A stretch of 64,000 nucleotides of DNA from Yinghuangia sp051388915 (lineage in GTDB: Bacteria; Actinomycetota; Actinomycetes; Streptomycetales; Streptomycetaceae): contig NZ_JBPKBH010000004.1 in NCBI RefSeq assembly GCF_051388915.1, positions 1-64,000 of the forward strand, read 5' to 3'. Positions 17,536-27,009 of this stretch are shown here, piece after piece (position 1 is the stretch's first letter; the number at the start of each line of letters is the position of its first letter). The position numbers were made by a program, and so were the translations under genes. The notes beneath the pieces are model-generated. The model was not told the origin of the DNA and did not search any database. It worked only from the letters and a program-made list of their open reading frames with translations.

Positions 17536-19085
17536 TGCCCGACTGGACGTACCACCCGCTGCGCGGCGCGGCAGCCACCCTGCTCGGCGCCCGACGCTCG
17601 CAGCGGGCCGCCCTGAGGATGCTCGGGCGGCTGTCCGCGCGGCCGCTCGGACGCCGCCTCGTGGCCGGGGCGTTCGGCCACCGCCCCCCACCCGCCGAAC
17701 TCGCCGGGGCCGCGGCCGGGCTCGACCTGGCGAACCGCCTGGGCGCCGAGGTGCCGCCCGAAGTGGCACGCGACGCCGTACGCGCCCTGCCGACCCAGGG
17801 CGCCGGACTCGTCGTCGTGACGCCGGTGGGGCCGTCCGAGGTCGACGCGGTGCGCGAGGCGGCCGCCGGGCGGCGCGTCCCCGTGCTCGTACTCACCGGC
17901 GACCCGGCGGTGTCCGCCGCCCTCGCGCCGCACGTCGACGCCGTCCTGGCCGACGACGACGATCTGGTACGCCTGTCCTCCCCGCTCGTGGCCGACGCCG
18001 TCGCCGCGCTGGCGGCCGACCCCGTCAAGGCGGTCGTGGCCCGGCCGTCCGTGCTCCTGGCCGCCGGACCCGGCTGGTTCCAGCGCGTCGCCGAGGCCGT
18101 GACCCCCACGTCCCCGCCGCCCAACCCCCGGGCCGACGTCGGGCGGGACCCCCGCCGTTGGCCCGCCTGGTGGTGGGGCCTGTGCGTGGGCCTCGGCATG
18201 GTCGGCGCGGGGCTGGGCGCGGCGGCGATCACGCTCGGACCCGTACTGCTCTGGTACGACCGGGACTTCCTCGGCCTGGACCGCGACCACCTGCACGGCG
18301 TCAACCACCACCTCGTGTCGTTCCTCCAGCACGACCGGATCACCATGGCCGCCACGATGGTCGCGATCGGCATCCTGTACGCCGGGCTCGCCGCCGGCGG
18401 GATCCGGCAGGGCTGGCCCTGGGCGCGCAACGCGCTGCTCGCGTCCGGGCTGATCGGCTTCCCGACGCTCCTGTACTTCCTTGCGACCGGGTTCGTGGAG
18501 CCGCTGCACACCGCGGTCGCCGCCGTCCTGTTCCCGATGTTCGTGGCGGCGGTGTGGCGTGCGCCTGGGCAGCCGCGCTGGCGGATCCTCCCGGACGGGC
18601 CGGAGCACGAGCGGCGCCGGGCGCTCACCGGCCAACTCCTGATGATCCTGACCGGCGCGGGCCTGTTCATCGGCGGCGCGGTGGTGTCGGTGGTCGGGCT
18701 CACCGAGGTCTTCGTCCCCAGCGACCTGGCCTTCCTCGGCACCACATCGGACGAACTGGAGAACGCGAACCCGCGCCTCCTCGCGTTCATCGCCCACGAC
18801 CGCGCGGGATTCGGCGGGGCCCTGATGGCCGCCGCGGTCGCCATCGTCCTGGTGAGCGCGTGGGGTTGGCGGCGCGGGGCGGGATGGGTGTGGTGGTCGC
18901 TCGCGGCGTCCGCCGCCTGCGGGTTCGTCCCGCCGGTCGTGGTGCACGCGCACATCACGTACACCGACTTCTGGCACCTCGCGCCGGTCTACTTCGGCAT
19001 GCTGCTGACGACGGTCGCCCTCTATCTGTCTCGGCCTTATCTGTGCGCGCGTCCGAACTCGCCGGGCCGGCAGGCCGGGGGCTGA
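17535..19085 (+). CDS. Polytopic membrane protein with soluble N-terminal domain
   Basis: Encodes 516 residues; the ATG overlaps the monooxygenase stop (TGATG). The first 210 residues are soluble and resemble a degenerate TIM-barrel fragment: MPDWTYHPL is reminiscent of dihydroorotate dehydrogenase N termini, but no flavin-site motif is evident. The rest has about eight hydrophobic helices from WWWGLCVGLGMVGAGLG onward, with conserved-looking His residues in HLHGVNHHLVSFLQHDR. Similar fusions occur in actinomycetes without assigned function. The tight coupling suggests it works with the monooxygenase. Function unknown. Confidence 0.75.
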   Translation: MPDWTYHPLRGAAATLLGARRSQRAALRMLGRLSARPLGRRLVAGAFGHRPPPAELAGAAAGLDLANRLGAEVPPEVARDAVRALPTQGAGLVVVTPVGPSEVDAVREAAAGRRVPVLVLTGDPAVSAALAPHVDAVLADDDDLVRLSSPLVADAVAALAADPVKAVVARPSVLLAAGPGWFQRVAEAVTPTSPPPNPRADVGRDPRRWPAWWWGLCVGLGMVGAGLGAAAITLGPVLLWYDRDFLGLDRDHLHGVNHHLVSFLQHDRITMAATMVAIGILYAGLAAGGIRQGWPWARNALLASGLIGFPTLLYFLATGFVEPLHTAVAAVLFPMFVAAVWRAPGQPRWRILPDGPEHERRRALTGQLLMILTGAGLFIGGAVVSVVGLTEVFVPSDLAFLGTTSDELENANPRLLAFIAHDRAGFGGALMAAAVAIVLVSAWGWRRGAGWVWWSLAASAACGFVPPVVVHAHITYTDFWHLAPVYFGMLLTTVALYLSRPYLCARPNSPGRQAGG

Positions 19086-19124
19086 CGGGGCGGGGCGCGT
19101 CCGTGCGCTCGGCACCATGCGGGC

Positions 19125-19147
19125 GGGCCGCCGAAACGCGGCGGCCC
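19125..19147 (+). terminator. GC-rich hairpin terminator candidate
   Basis: A 9-bp stem (GGGCCGCCG with CGGCGGCCC-type complement, loop AAACG) ends 62 bases after the stop of the membrane-protein gene at 19085. No T tract follows, as is common in high-GC actinomycetes. Likely end of the monooxygenase/membrane-protein transcript. Confidence 0.55.
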
Positions 19148-19238
19148 TTGAAGACGCCGGGCGATCGGGATACAGATCAAGACGGAGGAACGCGGCCCGG
19201 GAGTCGGGCCGTCTGCGGCGGCTCGAAGGGGAAGCGAC

Positions 19239-20219
19239 TTGCCCACCGTCTTCGTCACCGGTGCGACCGGCCTCATCGGCGCCAACATCTGCCGTCGACT
19301 GCGCGAGCGCGGCGACGACGTCCGGGCCCTGGTGCGCCCGGGCAGCGAGAGCACCCCGCTGCGCGAACTCGGCGTCGTCCTCGTCGAAGGCGACATCACC
19401 GACGGCGCGGACGTGCGGGCCGCGGCCGAGGGCGCCGAATTCGTGGTGCACTCGGCGGCGGTGCTGGGCGGCGCCTCGCAGAACCTGGACGAGCACACAC
19501 GTGTCAACACGGGCGGTCTCACCCACGTCCTGGACGCCGCGGCGGCGGTCGGGGCGCGGCGTACTGTCGCCTTGGGCACGACGACCTACTTCGACTACAC
19601 CGACCGCCCGCTCAGCGAGGACTCGCCGCTGCTGGAGACGCCTCCGGGCGACCCCTACTCGGTGTCGAAGCGCGCCGCGTTCGTCGAGGTCATGCGCCGT
19701 GCCGCGGACGGCCTGGACGCGTGCGCGGTCATCCCCGGCGGCACCTTCGGGCCTTCGCCGGTCCCCGGCCGCGCGCTGGAGGCCCCGAGCTACAACCTGC
19801 GCATCCTCTTGGCCCTCAAGGGCGAGATCGAGTCGACGGTGCACTTCCCGATCCCGTGGTCGTATGCCGACGACGTCGCGGCGGTCACCGTCGCCGCCCT
19901 GGAACACGGCCGGGCGGGAGAGAAGTACCTCGCCTTCGCGCACCCGGACGACGTGTGCAGCATGGCCCAGTTCCTCAACCGGGCGTGCGAACTGGCCGGA
20001 TCCGCCCACCGCGTACGCGACATCACCGCCGAACTCCTCGCCGGAGACCAGGAGTTGCAGCGCCAGTCGGGACCGAGCCTGGTCGCGCTGGCCAACCGGT
20101 CCTTCCCCGAGCCGTACTACACCGACACCCTGACCCGGACGCGCCTGGGCCACACCCCGGTGCGCCTGGACGAAGCCCTGCGCCGCACCCTCGACTGGCT
20201 GGAGGCCACGCACGGATGA
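19239..20219 (+). CDS. NAD(P)-dependent epimerase/dehydratase (extended SDR, 3-beta-HSD/DFR-like)
   Basis: Encodes 326 residues from a TTG start with AAGGGGAAG upstream. The Rossmann motif TGATGLIGANI is near residues 7-17, and the catalytic Tyr-x-x-x-Lys is YSVSK near 145-149 (DPYSVSKRAAF). IPGGTFGPSP is the post-catalytic block common in dihydroflavonol-reductase/3-beta-hydroxysteroid-dehydrogenase-like members. It leads an operon: the next gene (SnoaL-like) overlaps by ATGA and the third overlaps by one base. Substrate unknown; a hydroxysteroid-like or sugar substrate is possible. Confidence 0.88.
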   Translation: MPTVFVTGATGLIGANICRRLRERGDDVRALVRPGSESTPLRELGVVLVEGDITDGADVRAAAEGAEFVVHSAAVLGGASQNLDEHTRVNTGGLTHVLDAAAAVGARRTVALGTTTYFDYTDRPLSEDSPLLETPPGDPYSVSKRAAFVEVMRRAADGLDACAVIPGGTFGPSPVPGRALEAPSYNLRILLALKGEIESTVHFPIPWSYADDVAAVTVAALEHGRAGEKYLAFAHPDDVCSMAQFLNRACELAGSAHRVRDITAELLAGDQELQRQSGPSLVALANRSFPEPYYTDTLTRTRLGHTPVRLDEALRRTLDWLEATHG

Positions 20220-20659
20220 GCGACCTCGCCGAACTCCTGTGGGCCGAACGGTGCGCGCTGCGCCTGCCGAAGCTGTACGCGCGCGGAATCGACCGCCGCG
20301 ACTGGGCCCTGGTCCGGTCCTGCTTCGCCGACGACGCCTTCGTCGACGGCTCGCGCGACGCGCTCGCGATCGACGAGTATCTCGAACGGCTGCGGCCCGG
20401 CGTCGAGTTCTTCCCGGTCACGATGCACTTCATGGGCAACCAGATCGCCGACGTCGACGACGGGGCGCGCACCGGGAGAGTGGAAACGTACGCCGTCGCC
20501 TACCACTTCAAAGGCGAGCCGGCGGGTGCCGAGCACCCGGAGAACCTGGTCGTCGGCGTGCGCTACACGGACGAGGTGGCGCTGACCGGCGGCGAGTGGC
20601 GCATCGTGCGCCGCGCGGTCTCCGGCGACTGGCGCCAAGGACCGTACCCGGCACTGTGA
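20216..20659 (+). CDS. SnoaL/NTF2-like protein
   Basis: Encodes 147 residues. A cone-shaped NTF2-like fold is suggested by the helical start ERCALRLPKLYARGIDRRDW, the FADDAFVDGS strand turn, PVTMHFMGNQIADVDD and the final WRIVRRAVSGDWRQG. Members of the SnoaL_4 type act as small isomerases, hydrolases or cyclases, or lack activity. Its ATG lies within the stop of the upstream epimerase gene, so both are likely to act on the same substrate. Confidence 0.8.
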   Translation: MSDLAELLWAERCALRLPKLYARGIDRRDWALVRSCFADDAFVDGSRDALAIDEYLERLRPGVEFFPVTMHFMGNQIADVDDGARTGRVETYAVAYHFKGEPAGAEHPENLVVGVRYTDEVALTGGEWRIVRRAVSGDWRQGPYPAL

Positions 20660-20890
20660 TGCGGAACTGGCCGCGCCACGAGGCGGCTCTGCTACGGCAG
20701 TTCGACGGCCGTACGTACGTCGCCACCTCGCTGTGGAACGCCTGGCCGCGACACGCCCACCGCGCCTGCGAATTGGGGTACGAGCTGGGCTACCGGTTGA
20801 CGGACGCGCTTGTCACACGGTTCTCGATCCACCTGGAGTTCCGCCGCGACGACCGGCCGCCCGCACGTGCGCGGGCCCGGGGGGGGTGGG
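20659..20890 (+). CDS. Unknown protein, 3' end lost in gap
   Basis: The start ATG overlaps the stop of the SnoaL-like gene by one base (TGATG), so it belongs to the same operon. About 70 residues are readable (MRNWPRHEAALLRQFDGRTY...); it is Arg/His/Trp-rich with no recognised domain. The last bases before the N run are G-rich and the last residues should not be trusted. It may be continuous with the membrane-protein fragment after the gap. Confidence 0.5.
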
Positions 20891-20992
20891 NNNNNNNNNN
20901 NNNNNNNNNNNNNNNNNNNNNNNNNNNNNNNNNNNNNNNNNNNNNNNNNNNNNNNNNNNNNNNNNNNNNNNNNNNNNNNNNNNNNNNNNNNN
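20891..20992. other. Assembly gap (102 N)
   Basis: A run of N preceded by an unusual poly-G stretch, as at the gap at 15243. It interrupts the third gene of the epimerase operon. Confidence 0.98.
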
Positions 20993-21362
20993 GCGGGCCC
21001 GCGCCGCCGGTGCCGTGTTGTTCACGGGCGGCGCGATCCCCACGGGAGTGCCCGGCGGACCGGGCGGCGTCACGTCGCGCGAGGCCGCTCGGGCACGCTT
21101 CGAGTTGGTCGTGGCCCAGTCGAAGGACCGCCGGCTGCTGACCGTCCTGCTCCTGGCGTGGTGCGCCACCGTACTGCTGGTGCTGGGCGGCGCGTTGGCC
21201 GCGGTGGGGCAGAACGCGGGTTACGGATTCCTGGTGCCAGGGGCGGTCATCGCGCTGTCGTTGATCGTGGCCTGGGCCCTGCGTTCCCTCGTCGCACGCC
21301 GACACGCCCGCTACCGGGAACTGCTGCGGCGCTACGAGGCGGAACGCGACGAACTGGTGTGA
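20993..21362 (+). CDS. Membrane protein fragment, 5' end lost in gap
   Basis: The readable frame (first full codon at 20994) encodes about 122 residues ending at the stop at 21362. After a Gly/Pro-rich stretch and a charged segment (REAARARFELVVAQSKDRR), two membrane helices follow (LLTVLLLAWCATVLLVLGGA and FLVPGAVIALSLIVAWALR). It ends in a basic/acidic helix (RYRELLRRYEAERDELV). It probably lies in cis with the gene starting at 20659. No family recognised. Confidence 0.5.
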
Positions 21363-21577
21363 CAGCGGCGGGTGACCTCGTGTCCGGGCCGGCGTCGACT
21401 GCCAACTCCCGGGCGCTGCGGTGGGAAACGATGTCGCCTCCGGTCGCGTCAGTGACCACTTGCCGCAAGGAAGCATGCGCGTTCGCGGATTGGACGCCGA
21501 TCGCGGTTGCGTGCGCTACGAGGCCTTGGGCTGCGAAGTAGGCTGGACGGGCCGAATTTCCGCGCAGGAAGGGAAAG

Positions 21578-22414
21578 GTGCACGTGGTCGGTTCTTCCGT
21601 GTTTCCGGGTATCCGTGCCGTGGGTGAGCGTCCGGCAGTCGGGACGATCGTGACTTTGCCGGAGCCCCGTTTGGTCGAGATCGCCGCGCTGGCGGGCTGC
21701 TCATGGGTGATGGTGGACTGCGAGCACGGCGCGGTGACCACCGCCGACGTGGGGCGAGTCCTGGTGGGCGCGCCCGCCGGTTTCCCGGTCCTTGTCCGTG
21801 TGCCCGCCGCGGAAGAGGTCCACGTCAAGCAGGCGTTGGATGCCGGAGCGGTCGGCATCGTCTGCCCGATGGCGGAGAACGCGGCGGCGGTGCGCGAGTT
21901 GGTGACCTGGGCAAAGTATCCGCCTTTCGGCACCCGGTCGGTGGGCGTCGGCCGCGCGCACGGGTACGGCCTGTCCTTCGCCCCTTACCTCGATAGGGCC
22001 AACGAGACCACGTCCATTGTGGTCCAGATCGAATCGGCGGCAGGGCTCGCGGCCCTGGACGACATCCTCGCGGTCGAAGGCCTCGGCGGGGTGCTGATCG
22101 GACCGTACGATCTGTCGGCGAGCCTGGGGCACGTCGGCGTGCCGTCCGCGCCCCCGGTCCTCGCCGCGGTTTCCGAGGTCATGTCCCGCTGCAACGCCGC
22201 CGGCGTTCCTGTGGGCCAGTTCTTCGCGTCCGGCACCGCGTATACGGACTCGCCTCTGCCCGATTCCCTCGACTTCATCGCCGTCGGCCTGGACACCGCG
22301 CTCCTGGCTCAAACGATCCACGGGCATGTGGAGCACATCGCCGCTTCCGCGTGCGCCGACGGCCCTGTCCCTGGTGCGACCGTGCTGAACATCGCCCCAG
22401 CGCCCAGAGGTTGA
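21578..22414 (+). CDS. HpcH/HpaI aldolase / citrate-lyase family protein
   Basis: Encodes 278 residues from a GTG start with GGAAGGG upstream. Class II aldolase features are present: WVMVDCEHGAVTTADV near residues 44-59, the QALDAGAVGIVCPM block, the metal ligands in VVQIESAAGL (Glu) and LIGPYDLSASLG (Asp). The family reversibly cleaves 2-keto-3-deoxy acids, yielding pyruvate plus an aldehyde; KDR- or HpaI-like substrates are possible. Length matches the family (about 260 residues). It is flanked by unrelated genes, so the pathway cannot be assigned. Confidence 0.9.
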   Translation: MHVVGSSVFPGIRAVGERPAVGTIVTLPEPRLVEIAALAGCSWVMVDCEHGAVTTADVGRVLVGAPAGFPVLVRVPAAEEVHVKQALDAGAVGIVCPMAENAAAVRELVTWAKYPPFGTRSVGVGRAHGYGLSFAPYLDRANETTSIVVQIESAAGLAALDDILAVEGLGGVLIGPYDLSASLGHVGVPSAPPVLAAVSEVMSRCNAAGVPVGQFFASGTAYTDSPLPDSLDFIAVGLDTALLAQTIHGHVEHIAASACADGPVPGATVLNIAPAPRG

Positions 22415-22609
22415 CAGTAAGGCCATTCGACAAGAGCAGGGTTGTCGTCCGGACGACGAGCGCGAACGCACGCGGAGCGCCTTCGTGCGTCTGCCACGGG
22501 CGAAGCACGCGGGTACCGTGGGCACCTCTTCGGATCCGGGCGCGCAGTGGGCGCGCGGGCGGAGCGCCATGCGGGCGCGGCGACGCGCAGGAAGCGGAAG
22601 GAAGTCGAC

Positions 22610-23602
22610 GTGGACGAGACCGTGGTCCGGTTGCGGCACCACGCGGTGCTGACGCCGGGACCCGGCGGTGATCCGACCGACGAGGCGGTGTCCTTGGCGC
22701 TCGCCCCGGGCGGCCGGATCGTCGTGCTCTGGACGTCCCGGGCGCGCGCCGAGGCGACACGTGCGCGCATCACCGCGGCATCCGGGGTGACGTTCCCCGA
22801 GAGCCGGATGTCGGCCGACGTGTCCGCCCGCGTCACCGTGCACGCACCGGACGCGGTGGAGGCCGCTCGGATCCCGCGACTGTCGGTGTCCCACCCGTAC
22901 GCCCAACTCCTCCCGGAGGACCGGGTGTTGCTCGTCGGCGCGCGGGCGGCCTGGCGTCCGGAGCCGGAGGGGCCGGAGCGCAACGCGGTCCTGCACGACG
23001 CGGACGGGCACGTCCTGGCGGAGGGGGTGTTCGGCGACGGCGTGGCCGGGATCGCCACCACGCCGAGTGGGAACTGCTGGGTCCGCTACTTCGACGAGGG
23101 GATCTTCGGCAACTTCGGGTGGGGGTACGACGGGGCGCCGCCGCCCGTGGGCGAATCGGGCCTGGTCCGGTTCGGCCCGGACTTGGCGCGGAACTGGTCG
23201 TACTCCGAGCGCGGCGCCGGGCTGCCCGGCATGTGGGGCACCCCCGCGCTCAACGTCGACGGCGAGACGGCGTGGGTGTCGTACGAGCAGGCCAACGACA
23301 TCGTGCGGATCGCGGACGGGCGGACGACGTGCTGGACGCAGGACGCCCTCGCCCGGATCCACGTCCTGGCGGTGGGCGCCGACCGGGTGGCCGCCCTCGG
23401 CAGGCCGCACGGCGACGACGGTCCCGATTACCTCACCGGGACCCTCGCCGACGGCCGCTTCGACGCGACCGCCGGCTTCCGGCTCGCCCTGCCCGACGGC
23501 TCGCCGCTACCGGAGCGGTGGCAGGTGTTCGCTCAAGGGCCGGACCTGCACGTGGTGTGCGGGCAGGACTGGTACCGCGTGGGTCTGGACGACCTGCCCT
23601 GA
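22610..23602 (+). CDS. Conserved-looking hypothetical protein, propeller-like
   Basis: Encodes 330 residues from a GTG with GGAAGGAAG immediately upstream. There is no signal peptide or membrane helix. Repeated short strands ending in WVRYFDEGIFGNFGWGYDG, LNVDGETAWVSYEQANDIV, RIHVLAVGADRVAALG and DLHVVCGQDWYRVGLDD suggest a beta-propeller-like fold. I recognise no catalytic motif. It is separated from the aldolase by about 195 bases. Function unknown. Confidence 0.75.
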   Translation: MDETVVRLRHHAVLTPGPGGDPTDEAVSLALAPGGRIVVLWTSRARAEATRARITAASGVTFPESRMSADVSARVTVHAPDAVEAARIPRLSVSHPYAQLLPEDRVLLVGARAAWRPEPEGPERNAVLHDADGHVLAEGVFGDGVAGIATTPSGNCWVRYFDEGIFGNFGWGYDGAPPPVGESGLVRFGPDLARNWSYSERGAGLPGMWGTPALNVDGETAWVSYEQANDIVRIADGRTTCWTQDALARIHVLAVGADRVAALGRPHGDDGPDYLTGTLADGRFDATAGFRLALPDGSPLPERWQVFAQGPDLHVVCGQDWYRVGLDDLP

Positions 23603-23632
23603 CAGGCGCGGCCCGCAACACCCCGGCCGTCG

Positions 23633-23767
23633 GTTCACCCGCGGTCGGTTCACCCGCCGTCGATCCATCCGGCGTTGATCCACGCGCCGTCGATCCACGC
23701 GCCGTCGAACCATCCAGCGTCGATCCACCCGCCGTCGATACACCCGGGGTCAGCCCGCCTGACGTCG
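23633..23767. repeat. 15-bp minisatellite, nine copies
   Basis: Nine diverged tandem copies of a 15-bp unit of the form ATCCACCCGCCGTCG lie between the convergent 3' ends of the propeller-like gene (+) and the acyltransferase gene (-). Because the period is five codons, open frames through it read as pentapeptide repeats on both strands, but no start or neighbouring gene supports translation. Spacer-free, hence not a CRISPR. Confidence 0.9.
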
Positions 23768-23773
23768 GCCCGT

Positions 23774-25279
23774 TCAGTCCGCCCCGCGCGTGAGCGGGCC
23801 GTTCGCGCGCCGGGCGACCGCATGCGCGCCGATGCCGAGCAGCGCGGCGCCGAGCAGCAGGCCGAGGCGCCGGACGTCGGCGGCCCCGTCCCAGCCGATA
23901 TGGCCGATCTCGGGGACCACGAACCCGCTGTACAGCACCCAGCACACCCCCGCCACGCCCACCGCCGCACGACCGCGAGCCGGGGCGCGGTACGTCACCA
24001 CCGCGGCGAACACGCACAGCGTCAGGAACGCCCACGCCGTGTGCCGGACCGCCCCCGACACGTCCATGACCGCCACGACCAGCGCGCCGCCGAAGAACGC
24101 CACGGCGATGACCGCGCCGGTCGACGCGGGCGTGGCGACCGTACGCCTGTCCCGCACCGCGACCGCGTCCTTGCGCCGGTCGCGGCGGCGGCACAGCGCT
24201 CGGTACGCCGGGCGTTCCACCGCGACCGTCAGCACCCACCCGCCCACGATGCCGGTGGCGACGAAGCCGAGCATCTGCACCACGGGTCCGGCGCCGGCCC
24301 GGTGGAGGTACCGCATCGTGATGATGCCGAGTGAGAAGTGCGCCAGGTACGCGCCGTAGCTGATGCCCGCCAGCCAACGCACCGCCCGATGTGTGGACTT
24401 CGGCAGTGCGCGGTCCCAATCGGGGCCCCAGGCCGCCAGATGCACGATGACGACGGCGATCGAGATGAGCACCAGCAGGGCCAGGCCGCGCAGTTGCAGC
24501 CACTGCTCGAACAGGCCCGCCAGGGTGAGCGCGAGGCCGTGCACGCGGCCGATGCGCCGCGTCGCCACCAGGTAGACCGCGACGCCCAGCACGAACAAGT
24601 GGGCGCGGTGCCACCCGAGTCCGTCGTGCAGCATGCGGAACGGCTCCCACGCGGTGTTGGCACGGATCGGCCACAGGGCGAGTTCGACCGCGAGTACGCC
24701 CCACAGCCACACCGCGGCGCGCGGCCCGCGCCGCCACGAGCGCACGCGTACCACCACCAACATGGCGGTGAACGCGGCGAGTTGGACGGGCAGCGTCCAG
24801 TAGGACAGGTCCACGAACGGGTACGTCTGCGGCTTCCACTGCCACAGCATCAGCAGGTTCGCCCCGATGTCGGACCAGGTTGGGGCCCACCAGCCCTCCA
24901 GGGCCAGCTTGCGTTGGAGGTAGCCGGTGATCAGCACCGCCGCCCAGAAGGCGGGCAGCAGGCGGAAGAGGCGGCCGAGCCACCAGCGCCACGCGTCCTG
25001 CCGCGACACCACGGCGGCGGCGAAGTAGCCGGAGATCACCAGCAGCGTGCTGGCGCCGACCGGCCAGCCCCAGGTGAGCGGGCGTTCGCCCAGCTCCGGG
25101 TGCCACGCCACCGCCAGCGACGAGCCGTGGAAGAACATCACCAGCAGCACCGCGGCCACTCGGACGACGTCCCAGCTCATCCGGCGGCCGGACGCTGCCG
25201 CCGCCGCGGGCGCCGCCGCCGTCGCGGCCGGGGGCGGCTTACCGGGGACGGGGCCAGTACGGGGGTGGTCAGCAGGCAT
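23774..25279 (-). CDS. Acyltransferase 3 family membrane protein
   Basis: Encodes 501 residues with ten or more hydrophobic helices. SWDVVRVAAVLLVMFFHGSS near residues 34-53 is the family's first helix with the conserved His (FFH), and GYFAAAVVSRQ with RLFRLLPAFWAAVL is the conserved second block containing the basic motif. Such integral membrane enzymes O-acylate glycans, lipids or antibiotics (OafA/NolX-like). An Ala-rich leader of about 33 residues precedes the first helix; the start could be at 25279 or at an internal ATG before SWDVV. The C-terminal 110 residues contain three or four extra helices. Target unknown. Confidence 0.88.
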   Translation of the reverse strand: MPADHPRTGPVPGKPPPAATAAAPAAAAASGRRMSWDVVRVAAVLLVMFFHGSSLAVAWHPELGERPLTWGWPVGASTLLVISGYFAAAVVSRQDAWRWWLGRLFRLLPAFWAAVLITGYLQRKLALEGWWAPTWSDIGANLLMLWQWKPQTYPFVDLSYWTLPVQLAAFTAMLVVVRVRSWRRGPRAAVWLWGVLAVELALWPIRANTAWEPFRMLHDGLGWHRAHLFVLGVAVYLVATRRIGRVHGLALTLAGLFEQWLQLRGLALLVLISIAVVIVHLAAWGPDWDRALPKSTHRAVRWLAGISYGAYLAHFSLGIITMRYLHRAGAGPVVQMLGFVATGIVGGWVLTVAVERPAYRALCRRRDRRKDAVAVRDRRTVATPASTGAVIAVAFFGGALVVAVMDVSGAVRHTAWAFLTLCVFAAVVTYRAPARGRAAVGVAGVCWVLYSGFVVPEIGHIGWDGAADVRRLGLLLGAALLGIGAHAVARRANGPLTRGAD

Positions 25280-25843
25280 GGCGTACGCGACTTCCGGTCG
25301 GCATCGACAACCCCGTCACCGACCGGGCTGCCGCGAGCGCAGACACCGGGACGAGCAGCAGGACGGCAATACGGTGAATACAGGCAATGCGAATACAGGC
25401 GATAAATGCAGCAAAAGCCGCGCCGCGCTCGGCCGGGATACTGCCGGCCGCGACCGCGACACGGTCGACTGCACTTTCCTTAACGGCCCGGATCGCGGGG
25501 AGTTCCGGCACGGAGGCCCCGGGAACGAAGATCGGTCGGCATCGCGACACGACGTTCCCACTTTGCTCCTTTGCTGCCTCTGCCGCCGACCACCCGGCCG
25601 GTTCTCGGCCCGGGGCGGCGCGACCCGCCGATCGGCAGGCCGCGCGCTGCCCGCGTGGGGGTTACGGACCGCCTCAGTCTCGCGAAGCGTTGGGCGGCGC
25701 GTCCATCCGCACTGGCACCCATATTCGCACCGGCGCGCTACGCGCGGTCGTGCACCGCAATTGCGTACGAGCGCGCGCGGTGACCCGGGCGGGCGGCGCG
25801 CCGAAGGGAGCTCCGACGCCCCGCTCGGGTGCCCTCGGCCCTC
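25280..25843 (-). other. Intergenic region, no clear gene
   Basis: About 560 bases, relatively A/T-rich for the window around 25360-25460. The 10-mer GAATACAGGC occurs twice, 15 bases apart (25376-25385 and 25391-25400), upstream of the acyltransferase gene. Small open frames on either strand lack protein-like features. It likely contains the acyltransferase promoter. Confidence 0.4.
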
Positions 25844-26809
25844 TCAGGCCTCGCTCGCCTCGACCGACCATGTGCGGAGCTTCTCGGGGTTGAGCACCAC
25901 CCAAATGTGCGAGATGCGGTCTGCCGTGATGTCGAACGCGTACACCGCCATCGTCACCCCGTCCATCTCGGCGACCAGGCCCGGCTGTCCGTTGACCGTG
26001 CGCGGTACGAAGGCCAGGTTGTCGGTGGCGCGTCCGGCCAGGTCGACCAGGTAGCGGGCGATCTGCTCGCCGCCTTCGATGGGCTCCAGTTGCGCCTGCG
26101 TCAGCCCGCCGCCGTCCGCGGTGGCCACCGCGGACGGATCGAGCAGGCCGACCAGGGCCTGGATGTCCTTGGCCTCCCAAGCCGCCTTGAACTCCCGGAC
26201 GAGCTCGGCCATCTGCGCCGACGGCGTGGCGACCGGCCGCGAGTCGCGGACGCGGCGGCGTGCGGAGGAGGCGAGCTTGCGGCACGCGGCGGGGGTGCGG
26301 CCGACGATCTCGGCGATCTCCACGAAGGTGTAGCGGAAGACGTCGTGAAGGATGAACACGACCCGTTCCGCCGGCGTCATCGATTCGAGCACGACGAGGA
26401 ACGCCATGTTGATCGACTCGTCGAGAGTGACCCGGTCGGCCGGGTCCACCGGCGCGGGGGAGCGGCGTCCGCCCAGCCACTCGGTGCCCTCGGGGACCGG
26501 CTCGGGGAGCCACTGGCCGACGTAGCGCTCCCGCCGCACACGCGCCGAGCCCAGCAGATCGAGGCAGACGCGGCTGGCCACGGTCGTCAGCCAGGCCCCG
26601 GGCGTGTTGATGGCCTCCTGCTCCTGCCGGGTCATGGCGTACCAGCGCGTGTAGGTCTCCTGGACCACGTCCTCGGCGTCCGCCAGCGAACCCAGCATCC
26701 GGTACGCGAGGTTCAGCAGATGCCGGCGCTCGCTCGTGACCGCGCTCAGGCCCGGGTCGTGCGGGTCCTGGTGGCCGCGGTCCTCGCTCGGCTCGTCGGG
26801 AGTGGTCAT
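25844..26809 (-). CDS. ECF41-type RNA polymerase sigma factor (SigJ-like)
   Basis: Encodes 321 residues. Region 2 is LAYRMLGSLADAEDVVQETYTRW (split here as LAYRMLGSLADAEDVV and QETYTRW, about residues 35-57). Region 4 is VFRYTFVEIAEIVGRTPAACRKLASSARR-like, near 166-194. A C-terminal SnoaL-like domain of about 110 residues follows, with the NGQPG motif in RTVNGQPGLVAEMDG, diagnostic of ECF41 sigma factors in which this domain modulates activity in place of an anti-sigma protein. The ATG at 26809 is chosen because the upstream extension is not homologous. It is divergent from the LUD gene, a plausible target. Confidence 0.93.
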   Translation of the reverse strand: MTTPDEPSEDRGHQDPHDPGLSAVTSERRHLLNLAYRMLGSLADAEDVVQETYTRWYAMTRQEQEAINTPGAWLTTVASRVCLDLLGSARVRRERYVGQWLPEPVPEGTEWLGGRRSPAPVDPADRVTLDESINMAFLVVLESMTPAERVVFILHDVFRYTFVEIAEIVGRTPAACRKLASSARRRVRDSRPVATPSAQMAELVREFKAAWEAKDIQALVGLLDPSAVATADGGGLTQAQLEPIEGGEQIARYLVDLAGRATDNLAFVPRTVNGQPGLVAEMDGVTMAVYAFDITADRISHIWVVLNPEKLRTWSVEASEA

Positions 26810-27009
26810 CGTTCTACGGCTCCTCGGTCGCGGTTGCCCCCACCACCTTGGACGAGACAGCCCGCCGGAATGTGAGGCCGCCGCGCACCTCACACTCCGC
26901 GGCCCTGTCCGGTCGGACAACGGGGACAACCCAAGGGCCCGTACCCGCGGCGCCCGCGACGCCATTCCCACCGACCCGTCCCCCGCTCCACGGAAGGACC
27001 GTACCGACC

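Noticed and set aside
23633..23767. CRISPR array or pentapeptide-repeat protein
   Set aside because: Units are 15 bp and abut directly without spacers; no start codon or flanking coding sequence supports a protein.
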